5,135 nucleotides of DNA from SIG220 sp045615545 (GTDB taxonomy: Bacteria > Bacillota_I > Bacilli_A > RFN20 > CAG-826). This document shows, one piece after another, positions 1-4,934 of the stretch (the first letter of the stretch is position 1; each line of letters starts with the position of its first letter). The translations under genes were made by a program, and so were the position numbers. Where the stretch lies: assembly GCA_045615545.1 (NCBI GenBank), contig JAZLFA010000034.1, positions 1-5,135 of the forward strand. Reading direction: 5' to 3'. A model generated the notes under the pieces. That model saw only the letters and a program-made list of their open reading frames with translations, searched no databases and had not been told where the DNA came from.

Positions 1-1
1 T

Positions 2-73
2 ATTTCTAAAGAAAAAAGTTCACCAGAGAAAGATGAACCTGAAATTGAAGAAGATGAAGGTCCGGAACTATAA
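2..73 (+). CDS. AbiEii-type toxin, C-terminal end only (partial)
   Basis: Only the last 23 codons and a TAA stop are present; the gene enters from the left edge. The visible peptide is very acidic and ends EEDEGPEL. It aligns with the C-terminus of the complete AbiEii protein encoded at 1150-2190 (ending LEDEGPEL), with one extra Glu codon and several synonymous or conservative differences. The stretch 50-99, which spans the stop codon, is identical base for base to 2167-2216. I infer that this is the toxin gene of a preceding AbiE operon, so at least two AbiE modules lie head to tail. The catalytic domain is outside the window, so the assignment rests on the shared tail and shared 3' flank alone. 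Confidence 0.72.
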   Translation: MSKEKSSPEKDEPEIEEDEGPEL

Positions 74-106
74 ATATAGCAATATAGCAAACTATACTAG
101 TTAAAA

Positions 107-130
107 GGTCGGATTCCGAATAATCCGACC
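107..130. terminator. GGTCGG hairpin after first AbiEii gene, possible terminator
   Basis: GGTCGGATT (107-115) and AATCCGACC (122-130) form a perfect 9-bp stem with a 6-nt loop, 33 nt past the AbiEii stop. On the plus strand no T-tract follows, so it is not a textbook terminator in the gene's direction; on the minus strand it is followed by TTTTAA. CCGACCA (125-131 region) can also pair with TGGTCGG at 171-177, giving an alternative fold. The hairpin is certain as a sequence palindrome; the terminator role is a guess. Confidence 0.45.
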
Positions 131-210
131 ACCTTAAAACATCGATAAATACTGACTTTTATACAAAAAATGGTCGGAACGACGAGTCAGGAGAGTGATT
201 TTGCCCAAAA

Positions 211-303
211 CGTTCAACAACGTTTCATATCGTTTCTTTTCGTTTCAAAACGTCCTTTTTTGTCCAAAAAATTCGTCCCTTTTTGTTCCTTTTCGTCTCT
301 TTT
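211..303. repeat. 10-bp phased tandem array, copy 1 (9 units, 6+3)
   Basis: Six consecutive 10-nt units begin at 211, 221, 231, 241, 251 and 261. The trinucleotide ATT (271-273) follows, then three more units at 274, 284 and 294. Units follow a loose consensus CGTYYYTTTT (AAAARRRACG on the other strand), with TGT replacing CGT at 261 and 284. The period equals about one helical turn, so the CGT steps and the T/A tracts sit on one face of the DNA, which suggests protein binding or intrinsic curvature. A 10-nt period is not a codon multiple, so this is not a coding repeat. The second copy at 2328-2420 keeps the same layout. Confidence 0.88.
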
Positions 304-388
304 AAATTTATGTAAATGTATCCACTATGCAAAAACAAGTGTCCAAGATTTAATCATCGAAGCCATCGACAAGGATTTATAAACGTAG
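304..388. other. AT-rich intergenic stretch, no gene recognised
   Basis: Between the array and the AbiE promoter region I see no supported gene or RNA. One frame reads ...SVQDLIIEAIDKDL before a TAA at 380-382, which looks more protein-like than its surroundings, but it has no start, no ribosome binding site, and its upstream frame runs through the 10-bp array. It may be a remnant or chance. Confidence 0.5.
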
Positions 389-410
389 TGTAAATAATAA
401 ATAATTTACA
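389..410. promoter_or_regulatory. 22-bp inverted repeat upstream of abiE promoter, candidate operator
   Basis: TGTAAAT (389-395) and ATTTACA (404-410) are perfect 7-bp inverted arms around an 8-nt AT spacer, ending 6 nt before the proposed -35 box. AbiEi antitoxins are known to repress their own operon by binding inverted repeats near the promoter, so this is a reasonable operator. The arms are AT-rich, so chance cannot be excluded. Confidence 0.45.
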
Positions 411-416
411 AAGAAG

Positions 417-444
417 TAGACAAACAAATAGCATATGATATAAT
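417..444 (+). promoter_or_regulatory. Promoter of the abiEi-abiEii operon
   Basis: A -35-like TAGACA (417-422) and a perfect -10 TATAAT (439-444) are separated by 16 nt, a good sigma-70/sigma-A type arrangement. Transcription would begin near 451, leaving roughly a 47-nt leader before the chosen start at 498. No other equally good promoter lies between the flanking repeat and the antitoxin gene. Confidence 0.65.
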
Positions 445-458
445 AATAACGAAAATAG

Positions 459-477
459 TATTCAAAATATGTGAATA
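459..477. promoter_or_regulatory. Inverted repeat at the transcription start region
   Basis: TATTCA (459-464) and TGAATA (472-477) form 6-bp inverted arms around a 7-nt spacer just downstream of the -10 box. Together with the 389-410 repeat it brackets the promoter. It could be a second antitoxin-binding site or a small leader hairpin. Evidence is only the palindrome and its location. Confidence 0.35.
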
Positions 478-485
478 ATATTTCA

Positions 486-490
486 AAGGT
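486..490 (+). promoter_or_regulatory. Ribosome binding site that decides the antitoxin start
   Basis: AAGGT preceded by A (AAAGGT, 485-490) lies 7 nt before the ATG at 498. The upstream in-frame GTG at 471 has no purine-rich Shine-Dalgarno sequence, so 498 is preferred as the start. Confidence 0.6.
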
Positions 491-497
491 AATTGTT

Positions 498-1163
498 ATG
501 GCATACCCTGAATTTATAATTAAATACATAAAGCACCAAAAAATTGGTGAGCCGATTTATTCTGCTAAAATAGCCAAACAACTAGCAATTAATTTTAATA
601 TTGAATTAACAAAGGCTAATCTAGCGGTTGCAGTTGTGTTAAAAAGACTTTTAGAAAAGAATGATAAATTAAATCTTAGGTTTTATCAAAATGGTATTTA
701 TTATTTAACTAAAAAAACTTCTTTTGGTGATTTTAATATCAATAATGAAGCTTTGATCTTTAATAAATACTTAGCGAATAATAAAGGTTATGAAACTGGT
801 TTAAATTTTATGTATCGTTTAGGACTAACAACGCAAATACCAAGAAATCGAGAATTTGTTACTAATGTTGCGAGAAACGGAACTAGATACGATAAAAAAT
901 TAGATGTTAGGATTCGTCCACCTAAAACAAAAATTAACGATAAAAACATTTTGTATTTCCAGCTTCTTGATATTGTTGATTGTTTTAACAAAGCTCCGAT
1001 TGATGTTAATAATCCTTATAAGATAATCGCTGATTATATTGTTAAGAAACAATTAGCTTACAACATTCTTCTTGCCTATGCTGATGAATATTATGGTAAA
1101 GACGCTATTTTAAATCTCGCCCATATTGCTAAAGAAGGAGGATTATATTATGAAACTACATGA
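498..1163 (+). CDS. abiEi: Type IV toxin-antitoxin antitoxin, AbiEi / DUF6088 family
   Basis: This is a 221-residue protein starting at ATG 498 (an in-frame GTG at 471 would add nine residues but lacks a ribosome binding site). Residues about 1-75 look like a winged helix-turn-helix: a helical region with IYSAKIAKQLA followed by a helix ending in VLKRLLEKN and the wing-like RFYQNGIYYLTKK. Residues about 88-170 match the DUF6088/AbiEi core as I know it, with GYETGLNFMYRLGLTTQIP and LYFQLLDIVDCFNKAP. AbiEi proteins neutralise the AbiEii toxin and repress their own operon through inverted repeats near the promoter. The gene comes first and overlaps the toxin by 14 nt, the standard AbiE order. 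Family assignment is from remembered motifs and context; the autoregulation here is inferred. Confidence 0.85.
   Translation: MAYPEFIIKYIKHQKIGEPIYSAKIAKQLAINFNIELTKANLAVAVVLKRLLEKNDKLNLRFYQNGIYYLTKKTSFGDFNINNEALIFNKYLANNKGYETGLNFMYRLGLTTQIPRNREFVTNVARNGTRYDKKLDVRIRPPKTKINDKNILYFQLLDIVDCFNKAPIDVNNPYKIIADYIVKKQLAYNILLAYADEYYGKDAILNLAHIAKEGGLYYETT
1135..1141 (+). promoter_or_regulatory. Ribosome binding site of the AbiEii toxin, inside abiEi
   Basis: A perfect AAGGAGG (1135-1141) sits 8 nt before the ATG at 1150, within the last codons of the antitoxin gene. It fixes the toxin start at 1150 and not at the in-frame TTG at 1126, and suggests efficient, possibly coupled translation of the toxin. 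Confidence 0.85.
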
Positions 1164-2190
1164 GAATAAAGCTGATTTTCAAGTATTAATTTCTAACATC
1201 CACAAACGAACTGGTTATCGTAGCGATGTCATTGAAAAAGATTATTATGTTTTTTTGTTTCTACAAGAAATCGCTAATCTTCAAAAAAATGGAGTAAAGG
1301 CTTATTTTAAAGGTGGTACAGCTTTATATAAAGCTTTAAAAACCACTAATCGTTTTTCTGAAGATATTGATTTATCGGTTGATGTTCGTGGAATAGAAAG
1401 TAGAACGCAAAAAGATAAAATGCTAGAACGCGCTACTAAAAAGTTCACATCATTAAATAGAGATAATAAACAAGGTTTTACTCATAAATCAGAAGTTGAA
1501 GCGATTTATATATACGATCCGGTTACAACATATGACTCTAATGATGAATTGCAGCGATTTGGGAAGTTAAAAGTTGAAGGCACGTCTTTTACAATTAGCG
1601 AACCAGTAGAAGATATGGAAGTATCGACTTTAATCTATGATTTAGCAACTAAGGAAGAGAGAAAGGTTCTTGAAGATAAATACGATATTCATCCGTTTTT
1701 AATCAAAACAATCAGTCTAGAAAGAATTTTTATTGATAAATTATTTGCTGCTGAAGCATATGTTAGAAAATCTAATGATCCACACAAAGCATTTGAAGCA
1801 GCCAAACATATTTACGATTTATCAATTTTAAAAGACAATATAAAAATTAAAGCTCTTTACCAAGATGAAAAATTAATGAAGCATTTATTAGATATACGAT
1901 TAGAAGAAGAACTTAATCGACATGATGGCATTCCAAGAGTGTTACCGAAAGATTTTACGTTCTTTGATAATCTCAGCGCTAACAAGGATGTGCAAAATGC
2001 TTATGCAAAAATGCAACAACAATATGTTTATAAAGATAGTGATAGAATTCCTTTTGAAGAATCAGTAAATTCAATGAAAAGTATTAAAGTGGCATTGAAT
2101 AAGAATAAATCTTGGGTAAATGCTAAATTGAAAGAAAAAAATCTGACACAAGACGAACCCGAACTCGAAGATGAAGGTCCGGAACTATAA
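1150..2190 (+). CDS. abiEii: AbiEii-type nucleotidyltransferase toxin (type IV TA, abortive infection)
   Basis: This 346-residue protein has the hallmarks of the AbiEii/DUF1814 nucleotidyltransferase family. GGTAL at 55-59 and FSEDIDLS at 69-76, with D72 and D74, form the nucleotidyltransferase motif GGT-x14-DxD that holds metal and nucleotide. SLERIFIDKLFAAE (189-202, K197) and KHIYDLSIL (219-227, D223) match the later Lys and Asp motifs. All key residues are present, so the enzyme looks intact. Family members are bacteriostatic toxins that give abortive phage resistance; related MenT enzymes add nucleotides to tRNA 3' ends, but the target here is unknown. The last 20 residues form an acidic, low-complexity tail ending EDEGPEL, also seen in the paralogue at 2-73. 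Start is fixed by AAGGAGG at 1135. Overlaps the antitoxin by 14 nt. Confidence 0.92.
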   Translation: MKLHENKADFQVLISNIHKRTGYRSDVIEKDYYVFLFLQEIANLQKNGVKAYFKGGTALYKALKTTNRFSEDIDLSVDVRGIESRTQKDKMLERATKKFTSLNRDNKQGFTHKSEVEAIYIYDPVTTYDSNDELQRFGKLKVEGTSFTISEPVEDMEVSTLIYDLATKEERKVLEDKYDIHPFLIKTISLERIFIDKLFAAEAYVRKSNDPHKAFEAAKHIYDLSILKDNIKIKALYQDEKLMKHLLDIRLEEELNRHDGIPRVLPKDFTFFDNLSANKDVQNAYAKMQQQYVYKDSDRIPFEESVNSMKSIKVALNKNKSWVNAKLKEKNLTQDEPELEDEGPEL

Positions 2191-2223
2191 ATATAGCAAT
2201 ATAGCAAACTATACTATTTAAAA

Positions 2224-2247
2224 GGTCGGATTCTGAATAATCCGACC
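2224..2247. terminator. GGTCGG hairpin after abiEii, possible terminator
   Basis: GGTCGGATT (2224-2232) pairs with AATCCGACC (2239-2247) in a 9-bp stem. The only change from copy 1 within this region is C to T in the loop, so the stem is conserved. There is no T-tract on the plus strand; the minus strand has TTTTAAA after the stem. TCCGACCA (2241-2248) can instead pair with TGGTCGGA at 2288-2295. Confidence 0.45.
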
Positions 2248-2327
2248 ACCATAAAACATCGATAAATACTTAGTTTTTCACGAAAAATGGTCGGAACGAC
2301 GAGTCAGGAGAGTAGTTTTGCTAAAAT

Positions 2328-2420
2328 CGTTCCTTAATTTCCCTTATCGTCCTTTTTCATTCCAAATCGTCCTTTTTCGTCCAAAAAATTCGTCCCTTTT
2401 CGTCCAAAATCGTCCCTTAT
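2328..2420. repeat. 10-bp phased tandem array, copy 2 (9 units, 6+3)
   Basis: Units start at 2328, 2338, 2348, 2358, 2368 and 2378; ATT occupies 2388-2390; units resume at 2391, 2401 and 2411. CGTCC plus T- or A-rich filler dominates (for example CGTCCTTTTT at 2348 and 2368), and units at 2338 (TTTCC) and 2358 (CATTC) are degenerate. The 6-ATT-3 layout matches copy 1 exactly although individual units have diverged, as expected if unit phasing matters more than the filler bases. The C-rich form CGTCC is more frequent here than in copy 1. Confidence 0.88.
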
Positions 2421-2433
2421 TTTTTTGCTGTTC

Positions 2434-2462
2434 TTGTCTCTACTACAAAAAATTGCTAAAAT
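2434..2462 (+). promoter_or_regulatory. Candidate promoter of the structured RNA
   Basis: TTGTCT (2434-2439) and TAAAAT (2457-2462) are separated by 17 nt, matching the -35 and -10 consensus at four and five of six positions. Transcription would start around 2468-2470, directly at the first hairpin of the RNA described next. AT-rich sequence makes -10-like matches common, so this is moderate evidence. Confidence 0.5.
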
Positions 2463-2482
2463 AATCACGACTTGAAGAAGTC

Positions 2483-2572
2483 GCGGGGCAGTGATCCTCC
2501 GGATACAAAACTGGTTACCATGCTATGAGTTGCGGGTCAGCAATCGCCCGGATATAAAACTGGTTGCCCTGA
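2483..2572 (+). repeat. Two-unit tandem repeat, 49-bp period, covarying stems
   Basis: Positions 2483-2519 and 2532-2568 match at 30 of 37 bases with no gap. The loop block CCGGATAYAAAACTGGTT is nearly invariant, and most of the differences fall in paired stem bases and compensate each other. This points to selection on RNA structure with a conserved loop and not to a recent plain duplication. Confidence 0.8.
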
Positions 2573-2574
2573 AT

Positions 2575-2597
2575 GCTCCTAACTTGGGAGCTTTTTT
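2575..2597 (+). terminator. Rho-independent terminator before the LRR lipoprotein gene
   Basis: GCTCC (2575-2579) pairs with GGAGC (2587-2591), extended inward by a T-G and an A-T pair to a 3-nt loop, and is followed by six T residues (2592-2597). It begins 2 nt after hairpin 3 and ends 37 nt before the next start codon. TGCTCC (2574-2579) can also pair with GGGGCA (2485-2490), which would break both this terminator and the base of hairpin 2. Confidence 0.85.
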
Positions 2598-2608
2598 ATT
2601 TATAAATA

Positions 2609-2614
2609 TATAAT
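2609..2614 (+). promoter_or_regulatory. Possible -10 box of the LRR lipoprotein gene
   Basis: A perfect TATAAT lies 20 nt before the ATG at 2635. The best -35 match, TTGGGA at 2584-2589, is 19 nt upstream and inside the terminator stem, so the promoter is weak on paper. If real, the lipoprotein is transcribed independently of the upstream RNA with a leader of about 14 nt carrying AAAAGGAG. Confidence 0.35.
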
Positions 2615-2634
2615 TGAAACAAAAGGAGAATTTT

Positions 2635-3753
2635 ATGAAAAAACTTAAATTTGTTTTAACGCCACTAATGGCGGTTTCGTTTCTAACGAACTGTAGGGGA
2701 AATAAAAAACCTTCCTTGTTAGAAACGCCTCTCACGTTCACTTGCATCGATGCTGGAGATGATGATAGGGCTTCTATCAATCTTCGAATGATTGGTATGG
2801 TTCACCCAGCCCACACAATAAACTTACTCTACAAATTAGTAAGAAGTGGTGAAGCTGAACCAAAAGAATGGTCTCCAGTTGATGGAGCAGATGAAAATGG
2901 TAATTTTGTTGTAGAAGGAGAACGAATTTCGCTTGTAAAGCGACTAGTCCCACCTAACACTAGAGATCCATATCTTCATAAGGGCGACAAGATTATGTTT
3001 AAAGGTAATAATCCAGGTGGATTTAGCTTTATGGATGATCGAGGCGCTTTCACTATTTCTTTCATGACAGGACCAATTGGTGGACAAGATATGTTTAATG
3101 TATCAGGTAACATTATGTCTTTATTAGACTCTAATGACTTTGCTTCGCTTACAAGCATTCCTGATAACTTTTGTTTCGATTTATTGTTTAGTCCTTTTCC
3201 AGATGACAATGAAAAGGAATACGCATTCAATGTTGTTAGTGCCGAAGATCTACTTTTGCCTGCAAATACTTTAACTGAGCGTTGTTATAGTGAAATGTTT
3301 TATAGGTGCCATACTCTTAAGATTCCGCCCCTTGAATTGCCTTCTATGACACTTGCTAGCGGATGCTATAGTAATATGTTTTCATTTTGCGAATTGATGG
3401 ATACCACCCCATCTTTACCTGCAACTACCTTATCAGAATATTGTTATATGGAAATATTTGAAGGATGTGAATCTTTAGAAGTCGCTCCAATCTTACCAGC
3501 AACGACATTAGCGAAAAGCTGTTATTACAATATGTTCGCTAAATGTAAGAAATTAAATTATATAAAAGTTGGTTTCGGTACACCCGGCTCTGATACCTGG
3601 GTAGATGAAATCTACACTACTTTTTGGTTTCATGAAGCTTCTACTGATGTTGATATAACTCCTACTTTCTATTGGAAAGGTAAAGGAGGAATACCTAGTT
3701 GGGAAAGAGACGAAAACCACGTTCCTGCTAATTGGATTATTCAATCTTGGTAA
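2635..3753 (+). CDS. BspA-like leucine-rich-repeat surface lipoprotein
   Basis: A 372-residue protein with an N-terminal lipoprotein signal: Lys-rich start, hydrophobic core, then SFLTNC with the likely lipidated Cys at 20 (Asn at -1 is unusual). ATG 2635 is preferred over TTG 2614 because AAAAGGAG (2621-2628) precedes it by 6 nt. Residues 30-155 form a domain with HKGDKIMFKGNN (115-126), then FNVSGNIMSLLDSNDF (154-169), features I associate with BspA-type proteins. Four tandem 26-27-residue repeats follow at 208-234, 235-260, 261-286 and 287-312, consensus LPATTLxxxCYxxMFxxCxxL, typical Treponema pallidum-type LRRs. The tail (313-372) ends GIPSWERDENHVPANWIIQSW-like, with a conserved closing strand. 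Such proteins sit on the cell surface and often mediate adhesion or host contact; the ligand here is unknown. Each repeat carries two Cys. Confidence 0.85.
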   Translation: MKKLKFVLTPLMAVSFLTNCRGNKKPSLLETPLTFTCIDAGDDDRASINLRMIGMVHPAHTINLLYKLVRSGEAEPKEWSPVDGADENGNFVVEGERISLVKRLVPPNTRDPYLHKGDKIMFKGNNPGGFSFMDDRGAFTISFMTGPIGGQDMFNVSGNIMSLLDSNDFASLTSIPDNFCFDLLFSPFPDDNEKEYAFNVVSAEDLLLPANTLTERCYSEMFYRCHTLKIPPLELPSMTLASGCYSNMFSFCELMDTTPSLPATTLSEYCYMEIFEGCESLEVAPILPATTLAKSCYYNMFAKCKKLNYIKVGFGTPGSDTWVDEIYTTFWFHEASTDVDITPTFYWKGKGGIPSWERDENHVPANWIIQSW

Positions 3754-3772
3754 TTTGTCAGACTACTATTAG

Positions 3773-4924
3773 TTAAATACAGAAAGCAGGGGCGATTGAA
3801 GCCGATAACCAAAGCACTTGCCCTGTGCCTACGCCAATATTACCGTTATACGGAACATAATATGCCGCATAACCAAGTCCAGCCTGTATGTTTGGAGAGC
3901 GCACCCAATATCCATCCCCGGTTTCGCCCGTAGCAAGCGCTGGTCTCTTTATTCTACATTCATTAGTGTCGTGGATTTTATAAAATGTATATGCTCCATT
4001 TTCCCCAGCTTCACCTTCGGTTGCTCCAGGATTTTTTGCTTGTGTAACTTCATCACAAGATAACAAGAAAAGTTTAGGAAGTTTTCCTTCTTCAAATGGC
4101 GTAGGAATATAAGTTACTCCTTCATCGGTTGATACACCAACTAATTTATTAGCGGGTTTAATTATTCCTTCTTCACTTAAATCGTCTGGAAGCATATTAA
4201 TCACACTATCGGTACGACTTTTGTTATTTAGCAAATCGTTCATGGTTGAATTGCGGTAATCATAATTAGTCGCATCTTCATATTGCCCTTCTCCATTCCA
4301 GAAGTCCACCAAAGAATTAGTAGGTTCCGTAGTGCCTTCGGTAATTACATTAGCAAATTCAAAAGTAATCCCAATAGGATTACCATTAGCATCCGTATCA
4401 TGATTAAAATCAATAATTCTTACAATATGGGGAAAATCTTGTCCCTTTAAATAAACTTCCTTACAGTTTAAGTCAGGTTTTGTAGGATCATAAATATCAA
4501 AATATTCTTCGGCTTTACCAGAAGCGGATATTTCAGCAATTTGTTTCCATGTACAATCTTCAAGTGTTGGTTTTGCTAAACCAGAAGCAGTAATAGTTAA
4601 ATCACTGTTAACCGGCACTAAAATTTCGCACAACTCTTTATCAAAAGTAAAATCTATTTTTTCTTCCGTATTGGTCTTTTTAACATCAATCGAAGATTTT
4701 ACTGGTGAGAAATAATCTCCTGTGCTTTCAAAATGGAATTTATAGTAAGGTGAATATGAAGATACTGGAACTTGAATTTTACTAACTTCTTTATCGTTTA
4801 TATCATAGGCTTTGCAATTACTACAATTAAAAGTGATGGTATAGGTATTAGATTTTCCGCCGTTATTGCAACTCGCTAAAAAAGATAGCGCTAGTAAAGG
4901 AACAACAAACATAATCTTTTTCAT
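3773..4924 (-). CDS. DUF6273-family lipoprotein
   Basis: A 383-residue protein read right to left. The signal peptide ends in a canonical lipobox LASC with Cys at 19, followed by NNGGKSN. Residues about 27-115 form an Ig- or beta-sandwich-like N-terminal region of unknown role. From about 125 to the end the sequence matches DUF6273 as I know it: TWKQIAEISASGKAEEYF (125-142), HIVRIIDFNHDTD (166-178), ITFEFANVI (186-194), DYRNSTMNDLL (222-232), LPKLFLLSCDEV (282-293) and GYWVRSPN (338-345), closing in IAPAFCI. The usual closing RPA is APA here. Function is not known; lipidated and extracellular is inferred from the signal. It converges with the LRR gene, 19 nt between stops with no obvious terminator. 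A paralogue lies just upstream. No Shine-Dalgarno precedes the ATG. Confidence 0.85.
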   Translation of the reverse strand: MKKIMFVVPLLALSFLASCNNGGKSNTYTITFNCSNCKAYDINDKEVSKIQVPVSSYSPYYKFHFESTGDYFSPVKSSIDVKKTNTEEKIDFTFDKELCEILVPVNSDLTITASGLAKPTLEDCTWKQIAEISASGKAEEYFDIYDPTKPDLNCKEVYLKGQDFPHIVRIIDFNHDTDANGNPIGITFEFANVITEGTTEPTNSLVDFWNGEGQYEDATNYDYRNSTMNDLLNNKSRTDSVINMLPDDLSEEGIIKPANKLVGVSTDEGVTYIPTPFEEGKLPKLFLLSCDEVTQAKNPGATEGEAGENGAYTFYKIHDTNECRIKRPALATGETGDGYWVRSPNIQAGLGYAAYYVPYNGNIGVGTGQVLWLSASIAPAFCI

Positions 4925-4934
4925 GTCTAATTTA

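Larger units (their letters stand above)
74..303. repeat. AbiE-flanking repeat element, copy 1
   Basis: This non-coding element directly follows the first AbiEii stop codon and recurs at 2191-2420 with a constant offset of 2117 and no net insertion or deletion. I count 13 substitutions over 74-210; the runs 50-99 and 166-196 are identical in both copies. In order it holds a doubled AATATAGC (73-88), a GGTCGG hairpin (107-130), a spacer, a conserved TGGTCGGAACGACGAG segment (171-186), and the 10-bp array (211-303). It contains no credible gene. Its function is unknown: cassette boundary, recombination site, transcript end or protein-binding region are all possible. Confidence 0.85.
2191..2420. 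repeat. AbiE-flanking repeat element, copy 2
   Basis: This is the counterpart of 74-303, placed identically after the AbiEii stop codon and equal in length. The doubled AATATAGC, the hairpin (2224-2247), the TGGTCGGAACGACGAG segment (2288-2303) and the 6+3 array (2328-2420) all lie exactly 2117 nt after their copy 1 counterparts. Homology begins inside the toxin's last codons (identical from 2167) and fades at the end of the array: copy 1 then leads into the AbiE promoter region, copy 2 into the small-RNA region. The frame open in copy 1 (ATG at 170) is closed by stops here, so the element does not encode a conserved protein. Confidence 0.85.
2468..2597 (+). ncRNA. Structured RNA of unknown class: three hairpins plus terminator
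   Basis: About 130 nt folds by eye into a compact RNA. Hairpin 1 is CGACTT-GAAG-AAGTCG (2468-2483). Hairpins 2 and 3 are homologous, spaced exactly 49 nt: outer 3-bp stem (2488-2490/2521-2523 and 2537-2539/2570-2572), a 2-nt bulge on the 3' side, inner 6-bp stem (2491-2496/2513-2518 and 2540-2545/2562-2567) and a 16-nt loop sharing CCGGATAYAAAACT. Stem changes between the copies keep pairing: U-A becomes C-G, G-U becomes A-U, and G-C becomes U-A. An intrinsic terminator follows. I do not recognise the class. It may be a stand-alone small RNA or an attenuator-type leader for the lipoprotein at 2635; the promoter and terminator placement allows both. Confidence 0.6.

Noticed and set aside
74..210. 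Integron attC site or tRNA gene
   Set aside because: The hairpins lack the attC core GTTRRRY/RYYYAAC pairing, no integrase is visible, and the tRNA-like CGTTCCGACCA end has no T-loop or cloverleaf next to it.
211..303. CRISPR array
   Set aside because: The units are 10 bp and contiguous, without the 20-40-nt repeats and unique spacers of CRISPR, and no cas gene is nearby.
170..382. Open frame starting MVGTTSQES on the plus strand
   Set aside because: It reads through the 10-bp array, has no ribosome binding site, and the equivalent frame in the second element copy is stopped early, so it is not a conserved gene. Only the very end (SVQDLIIEAIDKDL) looks protein-like.
788..991. Minus-strand open frame inside abiEi
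   Set aside because: It lies wholly opposite a well-supported gene, has no recognisable domain, and is explained as an antisense shadow.
1150..1163. Genetic code 4 (TGA as tryptophan), since abiEi ends in TGA with TAA two codons later
   Set aside because: Trp is encoded by TGG in the lipoprotein and toxin genes, unlike AT-rich code-4 genomes that favour TGA; every gene reads normally with the standard code. The single TGA stop cannot decide the matter alone.
2523..3230. Minus-strand open frames opposite the structured RNA and the LRR lipoprotein
   Set aside because: They overlap the supported RNA and lipoprotein gene, lack ribosome binding sites and show no family resemblance.
3754..3772. 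Terminator between the convergent lipoprotein genes
   Set aside because: The 19-nt gap has no GC-rich stem or T-tract in either direction that I can support.
3818..4063. Plus-strand open frame inside the DUF6273 gene
   Set aside because: Antisense to a clear lipoprotein coding sequence; composition is that of a shadow frame.
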